From Gracilaria vermiculophylla (lineage: Eukaryota > Rhodophyta > Florideophyceae > Gracilariales > Gracilariaceae), in the NCBI GenBank assembly GCA_019155205.2, contig JAHNZQ020000181.1, positions 348,122 to 411,887 of the forward strand: 63,766 nt of DNA, given 5' to 3'. The notes beneath the pieces are model-generated. The model did no database searches and had not been told where the DNA came from. It saw nothing but the letters and a program-made list of their open reading frames with translations. Positions 19,987 through 29,153 of this stretch are shown here, piece after piece (positions within the stretch are counted from its first letter, which is position 1; each line of letters starts with the position of its first letter). The position numbers were made by a program, and so were the translations under genes.

Positions 19987-20961
19987 TTAGTTAAGCTGTC
20001 TCTGGCGTGTAGCAGGGCATTGCATTCCAGAACGCCGAGGATTGGGGTTCAATGGCGAATCACAATCTCCCTTGACGCGCCTCAGCTCTGACTCGTTCAA
20101 AGAATCAAAGGCCTCTGATGTAGAATCACCGGGGCTACTGTTCTTCCTTCCATCATTTGTATGTGTAGAGGCTTCCATACCTGCACTACGGACGGTGGGT
20201 CTCTCAACATCTGCATTCCCAGTATCGTGCGAGCCGAACCCGGAAAGTCCCTCTGAATCATCAATTTGTTCTTCTCGCTCTGCTCTTTCATCGAATGTTC
20301 CAGCAATGACTTCTCGGACCTTGTGAAGTTGTTTCGCATTCAGTTTGACGCCCATCTTTCGTGAGAGGAGGTCTCCAATGTTCTCGGCAAGTTCATCTTC
20401 CTCAAGATTCAAGGCGTTGATGTCATTTTTCTCTTTCATAGCAGAGCCACTTTTATGCGTCTTGAAAGGAAAAGAGGGGTTTCGTTCTCTGACATTAAGT
20501 TGCAGTGACTGACCTTCAAGAATGAGACCTTTCTGAGCGGGCAAGGGATCTTTATCCTCCACATCTTCTTCTTCTCCAATTTGATGCCTCTCTTCCTCCT
20601 CGACTTCTAGGCCTCTGCTCATAAGCTGTTCAAGATGAGCTCTGGTTTTGTTCCGAAAGCACAGCCCTTGCTTACAAATCAGTCCTACCCCACAGACATA
20701 AAGCGGGGGTTTACACCTGTCTCCGAGAGCTCGAATGTGCACCTTGAAGTCTGTGTCGGCCACGTTTTTCACTTCCATAGAATCAACCGCTACAGCCCCG
20801 GTGGGGGGACAGTCTAGATTGAATTGTTCGCAACAAAAAGTCTGTTTCTCTGGTGATAATAGTTTTCCTTTCTTGCCACAGCCCATCACCGCGGCTATCG
20901 GTGCTCCCCTCGCACAATGATAGATCAGCATGAACGCAAAGTAGTAAATAAAACGCTTCAT
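19987..20961 (-). CDS. Unknown cysteine-rich secreted protein
   Basis: Not recognised. 324 residues with a clear N-terminal signal peptide (MKRFIYYFAFMLIYHCARGA). Next comes a cysteine-rich module (about 25-105) with the pattern CGKKG...FCCEQFNLDCPP...RCKPPLYVCGVGLICKQGLCF, compatible with four disulfides. A long acidic, Glu/Asp-rich disordered region follows, then a helical stretch around NIGDLLSRKMGVKLNAKQLH and a Ser-rich tail. The Cys spacing loosely recalls small disulfide modules of the EGF or defensin kind, without a match. ATG 20961 is preferred to ATG 20988 because it puts the signal peptide at the N-terminus. Likely extracellular or cell-wall associated. It converges with COG1. Confidence 0.7.
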   Translation of the reverse strand: MKRFIYYFAFMLIYHCARGAPIAAVMGCGKKGKLLSPEKQTFCCEQFNLDCPPTGAVAVDSMEVKNVADTDFKVHIRALGDRCKPPLYVCGVGLICKQGLCFRNKTRAHLEQLMSRGLEVEEEERHQIGEEEDVEDKDPLPAQKGLILEGQSLQLNVRERNPSFPFKTHKSGSAMKEKNDINALNLEEDELAENIGDLLSRKMGVKLNAKQLHKVREVIAGTFDERAEREEQIDDSEGLSGFGSHDTGNADVERPTVRSAGMEASTHTNDGRKNSSPGDSTSEAFDSLNESELRRVKGDCDSPLNPNPRRSGMQCPATRQRQLN

Positions 20962-21536
20962 GTCTAGGGAGGTGAAATACAAAGGCACTGCGACTGTGTC
21001 AATCGAAGTACAAGCCTGTCTGTTCCTTGCTATCTTGGCATCTGAAAACTTCCCACTTCACGACCAAAGCACTTAAGTACTTTCATTCAACACAAACATA
21101 TACACCTCTTTTGTCTTCAGTGGAAGTAGAAAGTTTTGCGCGTGTCATGGGCACAATTCAAGATAGCGTACTTTTTTCTATGTACCTTACAGCAGCACTT
21201 CGCACGACTTGACTGTGATGCTGAACCACTGTGAGCTCACGGCGTTTTCATGATTCATCAGACGGTGGGTTGATGCTTCTGGGGTTTCCCATTTTGGCGA
21301 TAAAATCTACAAAACTCTTTCAATGCAACCTCTTGACACCAAGATAATCCGTTGCAATTGAAAATGGAAATATGAGCACCAAGAAACTGAGCCGTCAGCG
21401 TAAATGCAAAAAGATCACTAAGCAGTACGTGACATGAGAGCACTGGTGAATCGAAAAAACGCCTGTAGACTGCAGTTTCGCGCTAGAAGCACTCTTCCAA
21501 GGGAATGTCTTGCATTGTGAACTCATGTTGTGGATT
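20962..21536. other. Intergenic region, no gene seen
   Basis: 575 bp between two minus-strand genes: promoter of the secreted protein and 3' flank of the methyltransferase. Only short, unconvincing frames occur. Confidence 0.5.
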
Positions 21537-22742
21537 TTAGATTGGATTAACCAGCAAATAAGAAACGTTCTCAAAGTCATGAAGAATGGGGTTGTATCCG
21601 TCCAGGCATGTGCTGTTGTCTAGTTCTTTCCTCGTTGCATATTCTTGAAAGAAATCTCTCTGTTTCATGACGACACGAGAGAAATCAGCATTCTTTCCGA
21701 TAAGCGATGCATGACCGCGCGCGAATGAGTGGAAGTCAGTGGGAAACATAATGTCCACTTGGCCAAATGGTGCTGAATGAACGTCATCATGCACAACTGT
21801 TGCCCCTCCGCGCACACTTTGCACTACCGGTGCGTTAATGCCCGGCATGGCACCTGCAAACTCGTCAAAGTCTGTAAGTGTCATATGGGCCTGAGGCAAA
21901 GACGAGACAATCGCTTTTAACATCCGAAATGACGCTGTCGGAACCCAAGCGTAACGGAATCCCCCTCCGAGTACAAATTCAAACCGCTCTTGAATCGCAG
22001 TTCTCCATGTTTGCGGCGGAACCGTTTCCATTACCCCGTACGTGTCAATTGTAGACAAGATGTCTTCATCCCTACATTCGGACCACTGCAGAAAGCGATG
22101 CCCACTTTCGACAGATAGTACTTCGGCTTGCTGAAGTGCTTCACCTTCACGTATTAGATCGTGAGGCAAGTTATCAAGTAGTTCAGTCGCAATTACATGG
22201 CAATGGCCTTCAACCCGGAAAGAATTGGATCCAAACCACTTCAATGCATCGGTGCGTAGAACTTCTGCTTTCCCCTCTCTGATCCACGGGCGCAACGCTT
22301 CTTCCTGAACCTTGGCCAAGACGTCCGATATTTCGAGAGTCACATACTTCAACCTCCGTGTAAGATCTGGAGCGTTTTTCCAATAGTGCAGGATATCTTT
22401 GGCGAGAGTTCCGCGACCCGCTCCAATCTCGATAACGTTGATTGCCCCGTTTCTTGGAGCAGATTGCTCTATACGATTTGCTATCGCTCGAGAAAGATAA
22501 GGAGAGAAAAGTTCAACTGGTGTCATCCAGCCAGGCAAAGTCCTCGTTGCGGAGGCTAGGATATCCTGATAAGCTGATTTCGATGAAATCCGGTTGAATT
22601 GAACGGGACTTTTGTGTTGGAGAAGAGGAGGTGTTTCATTAGAAAAATATCCAGTTTTGGGATGATATAAACTGTCTTGGATGTAGTCTCGGAGGAGAAC
22701 AGGAACCGCATGGCTACGGCGAGTACAGAGAAAACGCTTCAT
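21537..22742 (-). CDS. NDUFAF7: NDUFAF7/MidA-family SAM-dependent methyltransferase
   Basis: 401-residue protein of the DUF185/MidA family. In animals and amoebae NDUFAF7/MidA dimethylates an arginine of the NDUFS2 subunit during assembly of mitochondrial complex I. Visible signatures are the N-terminal LRDYIQDSLYHPKTGYFS, the SAM-binding glycine motif INVIEIGAGRGTL (about 101-113), the post-motif acidic residue in YVTLEISD, and the family ATELLDNLPHDLI (about 185-197). The N-terminus MKRFLCTRRSHAV is basic, as expected for mitochondrial import. The region between the N-terminal motif and the SAM site is shorter and more divergent than in human NDUFAF7, so it could be one of the paralogous MidA-like proteins of unknown target. 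Confidence 0.8.
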   Translation of the reverse strand: MKRFLCTRRSHAVPVLLRDYIQDSLYHPKTGYFSNETPPLLQHKSPVQFNRISSKSAYQDILASATRTLPGWMTPVELFSPYLSRAIANRIEQSAPRNGAINVIEIGAGRGTLAKDILHYWKNAPDLTRRLKYVTLEISDVLAKVQEEALRPWIREGKAEVLRTDALKWFGSNSFRVEGHCHVIATELLDNLPHDLIREGEALQQAEVLSVESGHRFLQWSECRDEDILSTIDTYGVMETVPPQTWRTAIQERFEFVLGGGFRYAWVPTASFRMLKAIVSSLPQAHMTLTDFDEFAGAMPGINAPVVQSVRGGATVVHDDVHSAPFGQVDIMFPTDFHSFARGHASLIGKNADFSRVVMKQRDFFQEYATRKELDNSTCLDGYNPILHDFENVSYLLVNPI

Positions 22743-23674
22743 CTTACAACTCTTCCTCGCATCTGGAAGGAGTCTGAAAATGATTTGTGAAAATAATCAA
22801 GGCCAGAGAAGAGGCCAATTGTACACGTGAGAACCTTTTCTGATGCTCTTCTTCTTCGTCGAGGATACAACACTCAGTTCCCACACGACAGCTCCCCCAT
22901 GTCTATGCTGCAGATATTTCCTTTTCACATTCTCGCGAGGTGTACTAAACCCCTAAACCCCTAAAACCTATACCCAGCACAAGCGTTTGATAAAATCGTC
23001 TGTGACTTATTTTTGTTACAAGTTGCAGATCACATTTGTGGTAAGTACAGTAAAGTAAGTACGTTATAATGCAGCATGACTTTGATTTGTCGTTGGTAAA
23101 TGTGATATCACGCGGAGCATGAATCAGATGGGGCTAAGGATGCACACAATTTTACGAGCAGCAAGGTCTCTGGATTTCACTCTTCAAGTCGGATTCACAC
23201 CTTGCTTGTGAGAAATCATTACATATTTGAGATTTGCCCTATGAGATGTTGCTTCCAGCATCAACTGAACAACAATGCCGAGCAAAGGCTACAAGTATGT
23301 GGTTTTCGAAGGGATAGCGGTGCACGGTTTGTAACGGGATAGAGATGTACGGTTTCACTTGTTGGATGTGATGGGCAGTCGCCGAAACGCTCACTCCGCT
23401 TGGAATATTTTCTTAACAGGTCTTGTATCACCATGATTTACTAATTTGTACTGCATTGAGGGCTACATCGCGCGGACTGATTCGATCTTGTGGCGCGCCT
23501 AGCACTAGTTAGCGACAAAGCAACGAATCCCCAACAAATGCTTTGTATACTTTGGCCGACCATCCCAATTTCCAGCTATCCTGTTCAAAAATGGAGTTAT
23601 GGACGTGATGGATCATATCAGGGTATGTATCGTGCACAGGATACCATCAGACATCGTCCCGTTATACCGATGAA
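22743..23674. other. Intergenic region with telomere-like tract
   Basis: 932 bp between the methyltransferase start and the HSP110 stop. No gene is supported. A short tract of AAACCCCT units at 22945-22968 is noted separately. A pair of similar phrases containing tgtacggttt / gtgcacggttt near 23320-23355 suggests a small local duplication. Confidence 0.5.
22945..22968. repeat. Telomere-like AAACCCCT repeats
   Basis: Three consecutive C(T)AAACCC-type units with an 8-bp period, located about 200 bp upstream of the methyltransferase start. It resembles an interstitial telomeric or telo-box sequence; the telomere repeat of this organism is unknown to me. Confidence 0.45.
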
Positions 23675-26311
23675 TTAAGAAACTGGGGCTTCTACAATTG
23701 GCTCCTCCACTTCCATGGTCCCGTCTCCTGTCTCAACCTTTCCCGCAGGTTGGGGTTTTTCCGTGTCCATACCATTCTGATCCGCCTGAGATTCTTCCGG
23801 TTTCTTATCAGTGTCCATCTCGTCCTTCGGTTCCTCCACTTTCGGCTTCGGCTTCGGAGTTTCCATGATAGGTTTGCAAACGGCATCCACCTCCCCTCGT
23901 TTTGCGTTCAGAGCTTCACACGTCAGGACTGGATCGACATCCTTCGCAAGTTTTCCTTGTTTGCTTTTCTCCTGAGAAAGCCATAGTGATGCACCTTCCA
24001 GACATTTTTGAGCGGTCTTCTTACTCTCGTCGCTGATATGCGCGAACTCTTCAACCCCGGGAACTAAGATCTTTTTATAATGATCGATAGAGCGTTCCAA
24101 AACCCCAATGCGAACAGGTCTCTCGTCAAATTCTTTTTTGCGATGCAAGAGGGGTTTAGCCTTCTCCACTAGCGCAGATTTTTTCTCCACGAATGCGCTC
24201 TTTGAAGCAGATTCGCCTTCGTCCGAATAGATCCAATTCTCCGCGTCATCCAAATCGGACTTCAGGTCTTGACGTAACGAGTCAGGGCCGAAATCTTTCA
24301 AATCGCCGTAGTCATCTATTCTACTACGCAAGTCGTAAACATACGCTTCCAGAGAGTTCATAGCTTCCGAGCGTTCCTTGATGTACAGATCGTTAGCTCT
24401 CATTTGAGCTTCCTTCTCAGTTGCAATGGCGATTTGGTCAGGTGTCAGAGAATAACCGATTTCAGGCAAAGGAGTTATTTGCAAATCCGTTGTCTTCATC
24501 TTCTTCACTACTCGCTTCTCGACAATTGGAGCGACCGGTGTTTCCTCCATGGGGGTCGGCGCAGGAGCTTCCTCCTTTGCCTTGACATTGCCGTTGGCAG
24601 GTGGTGCTTGTGGGTCTGCAGGATTCTCGTTACCTTCCTTCATATCGTCTGCAGGTACAGACGTCATCTCTGTGTCCTTGTTATCCGAAACTTTGTTCGC
24701 ATCCGACATTGGGACATCCACGGGCTTCGGACCGTTTGATGCTCCTATTGGTTTCGATGGCTGGATTACAACCTCTTCTTCCACTTCAACCTCCTTCATT
24801 AGCTGTGCACTGGCTAATTCAACCGTGCCGTTAGTAGTGAGGCGAATTTTGGCTCGCACTTTCGCTTCAGGGTCCACCGGGGCATCAATGAGATAACCGC
24901 ATACGTCAGGCGATTCAGATGCGAATGGTAGCTTCGCGGGGTTCCCGTACCGAATCTTAACGGTTAGCGGACCAGGTGATTTGAAGGTCATTGCCTTCAA
25001 ACACGGAACAGCGTTTCCTTCTGGCACAAGAGTGACGTTTTCGGATGGGCTTCCGTTGGTGAAGAGCTTCTCAGCATCAAGTGCGTCCGTAGCAATGTCT
25101 CTGACGTCGTAGTCACGCACCTTAAACGCCGGCGAGAGCATAGCGCTCATGAGAGCACATCCCCTTGCAATGCACTCATCGGCATTGAGAGTAGTACTAA
25201 GCTTGGCGCCCACCGGTGTGAAGACGTCGGCGATGGCGGCCTTGAACGTTGGGACACGCGTGCTGCCGCCAACGATTTCAACTGCAACGAGCTTTTCGTC
25301 TGATTTAAGCTTCGCACCTTCAAGGGCTTTCTGACACACTGCGCGCAGCTTGGCAATCAGCGGCTCGGCGAGTGTCTCAAACTCCTCCCTCTTCATGGAA
25401 CTGCTCACGTCTACATCATTCATGATGCATTCAATGTTAAGCGGCGCTTGGGCGTTGGTGGATAACACCTTTTTCATCTTTTCGCAATCTTTACGCAGAC
25501 GAGCAGCGGGCTTCGGCTTGGAGAGAACGTCGATCGAGTACTTGGATTTGAACTCCGCAGCAAACTTGTTGACGAGGATGTCGTCTAAATTCCGACCGCC
25601 CAGATTCGGGTCGGTGGCAACCGAGATGATGTCACATCGCGAATTAGTGAAGGCGGCAACACAAACAGTGGTGGCTGCTTCACCGACGTCGACAAAAGCC
25701 ACCTTTATAGGATCCTTTTCGGGAAGCTGCTTGGTCCTGAAGATACCATAGGAAAGGGCGATGGCGGCATGCTCATTGAGCACTCGGAGTACGTTGTAGT
25801 CAGAGATGGCAGCAGCATTTAGCACGGCGCGACGCTGACCTTCGGTGTAGTAAGACGGGACGGATATGACCAAGTCCGTGACCGGGGCCTTGTACTCGTC
25901 GGAGGCGGTGGCCATGAGATTAGTGAGCAACATGGCTGTGAGGGCTTCGAATGTGAAGACGTGTTCGGTGACATCCGGGCCGTCGAGCGCCGAGTAGGAG
26001 ACGTTGACCGCACTGGACGCCGTCCGCGGATCAGCCACGACTTTACAGGTGAGCCGCTTGGCCTCTTCCGCTGCGAAAGCGGTGGCGAACGGAACGCCCA
26101 GCAAACGCTGCAGGTACGCCACAGTGTTCTTGGCGTTCTGCGCGGCGATTGTGGCTCCGGACTCACCGATGTGGCGCTCATTGCCCTGGAAGGAGACGAC
26201 GGTGGGCGTCGCTCTGTTAGAGACCTCATTGCAACAGATGTCGATGCCACCGCGGCGCGCGATGGCGACGACGGCGTTCCGGGCGCCGAAGTCGATTCCT
26301 GCGCAGGCCAT
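23675..26311 (-). CDS. HSP110: HSP110/SSE-type Hsp70 family chaperone
   Basis: 878-residue cytosolic Hsp70-superfamily protein of the Hsp110 class, which acts as nucleotide exchange factor for Hsp70 and as a holdase. The N-terminal ATPase domain (about 1-385) starts MACAGIDFGARNAVVAIARR and includes ATPTVVSF, LVISVPSYYTEGQRRAVLNA, VAFVDVGEAATTVCV (the canonical Hsp70 phosphate-2 motif altered as in Hsp110), and VEIVGGSTRVPTFK. A beta domain follows, with a long acidic, Pro/Lys-rich insertion (about 525-640) typical of Hsp110. The C-terminal helical domain has KKMKTTDLQITPLPEIGYSL and LEAYVYDLRSRIDD. The protein ends in an acidic tail. The length and insertion separate it from canonical Hsp70. 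ATG 26311 starts the ATPase fold; the open frame upstream is promoter. A heat-shock element lies 133 bp upstream. Confidence 0.92.
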   Translation of the reverse strand: MACAGIDFGARNAVVAIARRGGIDICCNEVSNRATPTVVSFQGNERHIGESGATIAAQNAKNTVAYLQRLLGVPFATAFAAEEAKRLTCKVVADPRTASSAVNVSYSALDGPDVTEHVFTFEALTAMLLTNLMATASDEYKAPVTDLVISVPSYYTEGQRRAVLNAAAISDYNVLRVLNEHAAIALSYGIFRTKQLPEKDPIKVAFVDVGEAATTVCVAAFTNSRCDIISVATDPNLGGRNLDDILVNKFAAEFKSKYSIDVLSKPKPAARLRKDCEKMKKVLSTNAQAPLNIECIMNDVDVSSSMKREEFETLAEPLIAKLRAVCQKALEGAKLKSDEKLVAVEIVGGSTRVPTFKAAIADVFTPVGAKLSTTLNADECIARGCALMSAMLSPAFKVRDYDVRDIATDALDAEKLFTNGSPSENVTLVPEGNAVPCLKAMTFKSPGPLTVKIRYGNPAKLPFASESPDVCGYLIDAPVDPEAKVRAKIRLTTNGTVELASAQLMKEVEVEEEVVIQPSKPIGASNGPKPVDVPMSDANKVSDNKDTEMTSVPADDMKEGNENPADPQAPPANGNVKAKEEAPAPTPMEETPVAPIVEKRVVKKMKTTDLQITPLPEIGYSLTPDQIAIATEKEAQMRANDLYIKERSEAMNSLEAYVYDLRSRIDDYGDLKDFGPDSLRQDLKSDLDDAENWIYSDEGESASKSAFVEKKSALVEKAKPLLHRKKEFDERPVRIGVLERSIDHYKKILVPGVEEFAHISDESKKTAQKCLEGASLWLSQEKSKQGKLAKDVDPVLTCEALNAKRGEVDAVCKPIMETPKPKPKVEEPKDEMDTDKKPEESQADQNGMDTEKPQPAGKVETGDGTMEVEEPIVEAPVS

Positions 26312-26664
26312 GACGTGAGCAAAGAGGGGACGCGGATCGCGAAGTCTCGGAGTGTGACGGTGGCTTCGAAGCGGCCGGATGCGGACCTTAAATCGATGCG
26401 CATTGATCCGCCGATGCGGCGCACACGCTCCACACACAGCCACGAACATTCCAGACCAGCCGCTGTGCCGCTTACAGCGGCGCGACGCCACTGCGACCAC
26501 GTGGCCAGGGTGCCACGTGTGGAGCGCGTTGCGCAGGCGCAACGGCGCGCGGCCCGTGCTCGCCGGTACGCCGATGCGCTCATTGCCAAGCGGATCGGCG
26601 GCGGGGACGCAAGCGCTCTGCATCCTCCGTCAACGCCGCGCCCGCCGCCGTTGTTCCGTGCGCA
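26312..26664. promoter_or_regulatory. Bidirectional promoter, HSP110 / DLST
   Basis: 353 bp between divergent starts. It contains a good heat-shock element (26444-26456). No TATA box is obvious. Co-expression of a chaperone factor and a TCA-cycle subunit is possible but not shown. Confidence 0.5.
26444..26456. promoter_or_regulatory. Heat-shock element
   Basis: GAACATTCCAGAC is a perfect two-unit nGAAnnTTCn element, with a third unit differing by one base (GAC for GAA). It lies 133 bp upstream of the HSP110 start codon, where an HSF site would be expected for a stress-induced chaperone. HSF binding is inferred. Confidence 0.6.
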
Positions 26665-27894
26665 ATGCTCCGCGCCCTCCGCGTCGCGCGCCTCGCCGCC
26701 CGGCGGCTGGATCGCCTCGCCCGCTGCCCCGCCCCGCCGTTCGCGCCGCACCTCGCGCAGTGGCGCGCCCTCGCGTCGCAGCCGCTGCCTGTGCCGCACA
26801 TGGGCGAGTCCATCACCGAAGGCACCGTCGCCGAATGGCTCGTCGATGCCGGCCAGGGCGTCTCCGAGGACCAGGTCCTCGTCCAGCTCGAAACCGACAA
26901 GATCGTCGTCGATGTGCGCGCCGAGAAGTCCGGCGTGCTCGTCGAGCGCACCGCCGAGGAGGGCGAAGTTGTCGCCGTCGGTGCCCAACTGGGGCTCATT
27001 GATTACGAAAGCGTGGCCGCGTCGGCCCCCGCCGACCCTGAGCCGCAGCAGGCTGCCCCCACCCCCGCTGTCGAGCCCCCCCAGCCCGAGCACCCGCCCC
27101 CGCCCCCGCCGGAGTCGCCGCAGCCTCCGTCGCCGCAGCCGAGCGACACGGAGCCCATCGAAGTGCTCCCGCCGCGAAACTTGACCGACAGCGGCGAGCG
27201 TCGCGTCAAGATGACCCGCATGCGCAAGCGAATCGCAGAGCGTCTCAAGGAAGCGCAGAACACAGCGGCCATGCTCACCACCTTCAACGAGATGGACATG
27301 TCGGCTCTCATCGATCTCCGAAAGGAGTTCAAGGACGCCTTCTTGAAGCGACATGGCGCCAAGTTGGGATTCATGTCTGCCTTTGTGAAGGCGTGCACCG
27401 TTGCCTTGCTGGAACAGCCCGAGGTCAATGCCTTTATTGACGGGGATGACATCGTGTATCGCGATTACGTTGACATTTCGGTCGCCGTGTCCACTCCCAA
27501 GGGCCTGGTTGTGCCTGCCGTTCGAGGGTGTGAAAACATGAACTTTGCCACCATTGAGAAGACCATCGTCTCTTTAGGCGAGCGTGCGAGGAGTGGCGAG
27601 CTTACACTAGAAGAAATGCAGGGCGGGACCTTCACTATTAGTAACGGGGGCGTTTTTGGCAGCCTGCTCAGTACCCCGATCCTGAATATGCCACAAAGTG
27701 CCATTCTCGGAATGCATATCATCCAAAAAAGACCGGTCGTCGTTGATGATCAAATCGTCATCCGCCCAATGATGTACGTCGCTCTGAGCTATGACCACCG
27801 CCTCATCGATGGCAGGGAAGCCGTCACCTTCCTCCGGAGAGTCAAGACGCTCATTGAAGACCCACGCCGTTTGCTCTTGGAGATCGATATATAA
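26665..27894 (+). CDS. DLST: Dihydrolipoyl succinyltransferase, E2 of 2-oxoglutarate dehydrogenase
   Basis: 409-residue mitochondrial E2 subunit that transfers succinyl groups from lipoyl-lysine to CoA in the TCA cycle. Residues 1-37 are an Arg/Ala/Leu presequence with no acidic residues. The lipoyl domain is about 40-115, with lipoyl-lysine K79 in [12 protein letters not shown] Pro/Ala/Gln linker spans about 118-165. The acyltransferase domain (about 178-409) starts [20 protein letters not shown] and ends with the active-site [13 protein letters not shown] (His378, Asp382). No peripheral-subunit-binding domain is visible, as in animal DLST and unlike pyruvate or branched-chain E2. GC-rich at the 5' end, declining along the gene. 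Uninterrupted frame. Confidence 0.95.
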   Translation: MLRALRVARLAARRLDRLARCPAPPFAPHLAQWRALASQPLPVPHMGESITEGTVAEWLVDAGQGVSEDQVLVQLETDKIVVDVRAEKSGVLVERTAEEGEVVAVGAQLGLIDYESVAASAPADPEPQQAAPTPAVEPPQPEHPPPPPPESPQPPSPQPSDTEPIEVLPPRNLTDSGERRVKMTRMRKRIAERLKEAQNTAAMLTTFNEMDMSALIDLRKEFKDAFLKRHGAKLGFMSAFVKACTVALLEQPEVNAFIDGDDIVYRDYVDISVAVSTPKGLVVPAVRGCENMNFATIEKTIVSLGERARSGELTLEEMQGGTFTISNGGVFGSLLSTPILNMPQSAILGMHIIQKRPVVVDDQIVIRPMMYVALSYDHRLIDGREAVTFLRRVKTLIEDPRRLLLEIDI

Positions 27895-29153
27895 GACACC
27901 ACAGTATGGCGGTTTATGCTCTCTATCAGCATTAACTGCATCGCAGATAGGCGACCTCTGCTCCTTACATCGCCCCTCATTCTCATCGTCTTCGTCATAC
28001 TTTGCGACTGTCGGTGTTTTTGTCCTGCTCTCTCATAACAAACACTTGTTGCAGCCGTAAGAGTATGATGTAGTACTTTATCTCAAGGGCGCTTTTGGTA
28101 TATTCGTTACATATTTTTGTCTTTGGGGAAATCGAATTTATTTTTGCTCAGTAGAGCATAATTCTTCCCTGCACTTTGACCTAGTGCGAAATCTGATCAA
28201 CTTCTTATGTGGCAAACGGCGATTTTTCCGCCAGTTTCCTTTCTGTCGTTAAAGGATGCCACAAGTTTCACGCTCTTCGTTGAACAGCAGAGGGCAACCT
28301 AGATTGAGAACTTATCACCACTAAAGCACGGAATACGATAGCACTAACCGTTTTCAATTAACAGCGCTTTTTCTCCGCTCTCATGTAATCTCATGCGCCT
28401 CCCTGCGTCTTCCAAGCACGACTTCTGCATGTCCTTTCTGACACATTGATCTGAAACGAATAGGGATAGAGAACATGTGGTCTTCCTTTCTTTGCACCCG
28501 TTCCCCAGCACCCTCATTTGTTTCCCTGGACTGAGAGAAACAAACAGAAGTGCCATCATCAGTCCGACCAGCGCCAAGAACGTTGAAGTTGTATTGTGCA
28601 AGCCATCCGAGCGTCGTAGTCCTCGCCCCAGACTTGTAGACAGGTTGCGGGGGAACGAAGCGTTCGAGGCACTGATCGCGTTTTCATGTTCCGATTATTG
28701 ACGTAAAGGCAGATCGTTTCCATCTCTTTCTGCGGCGTTTCGGAAAAGGGACCCGTCTCGTGCGTGACACGCTGTACAGGGCTGGCTCGCTTTGACAAAG
28801 ATCACGGTTGAGCCCTCATTATATTGAAATTGACGGCAACGAGTACTTGGGAGAAAACACCTTGCATTGTAAGGTTAGTAATCAGACTGTGTCTTGTAAG
28901 CTTTTAAGTTGTTAAGAATGCCACTGCAATCAGTGCGAAACAAAATGGGTTAAATGTTCCCCCCAGAGTACTTTTCGTCATCGTGAACTATATTAGAGGC
29001 GCTGCGGGAGATGGGCGGCTGTCGTGCAGCCTGGCTCTTTCAAAGGTTGTCGCTGGCTCCCAACGCGATGAACTGACAACTCTAGAAAAGAATTGCTACA
29101 AACCTCAGGCTCCTTATTACGACGAATGTTGTTCTCGATCCCAAAAGTGCACT
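27895..29153. other. Convergent intergenic region, no firm gene
   Basis: 1.26 kb between the DLST stop (+) and the kinase stop (-). One minus-strand frame at 28344-28601 (85 residues) begins with a signal-peptide-like MHNTTSTFLALVGLMMALLF, but has no other support and is not called. Otherwise nothing is seen. Confidence 0.5.

Noticed and set aside
28344..28601. 85-residue minus-strand frame with signal-like N-terminus
   Set aside because: Short, no second line of evidence, in a region with no codon bias.
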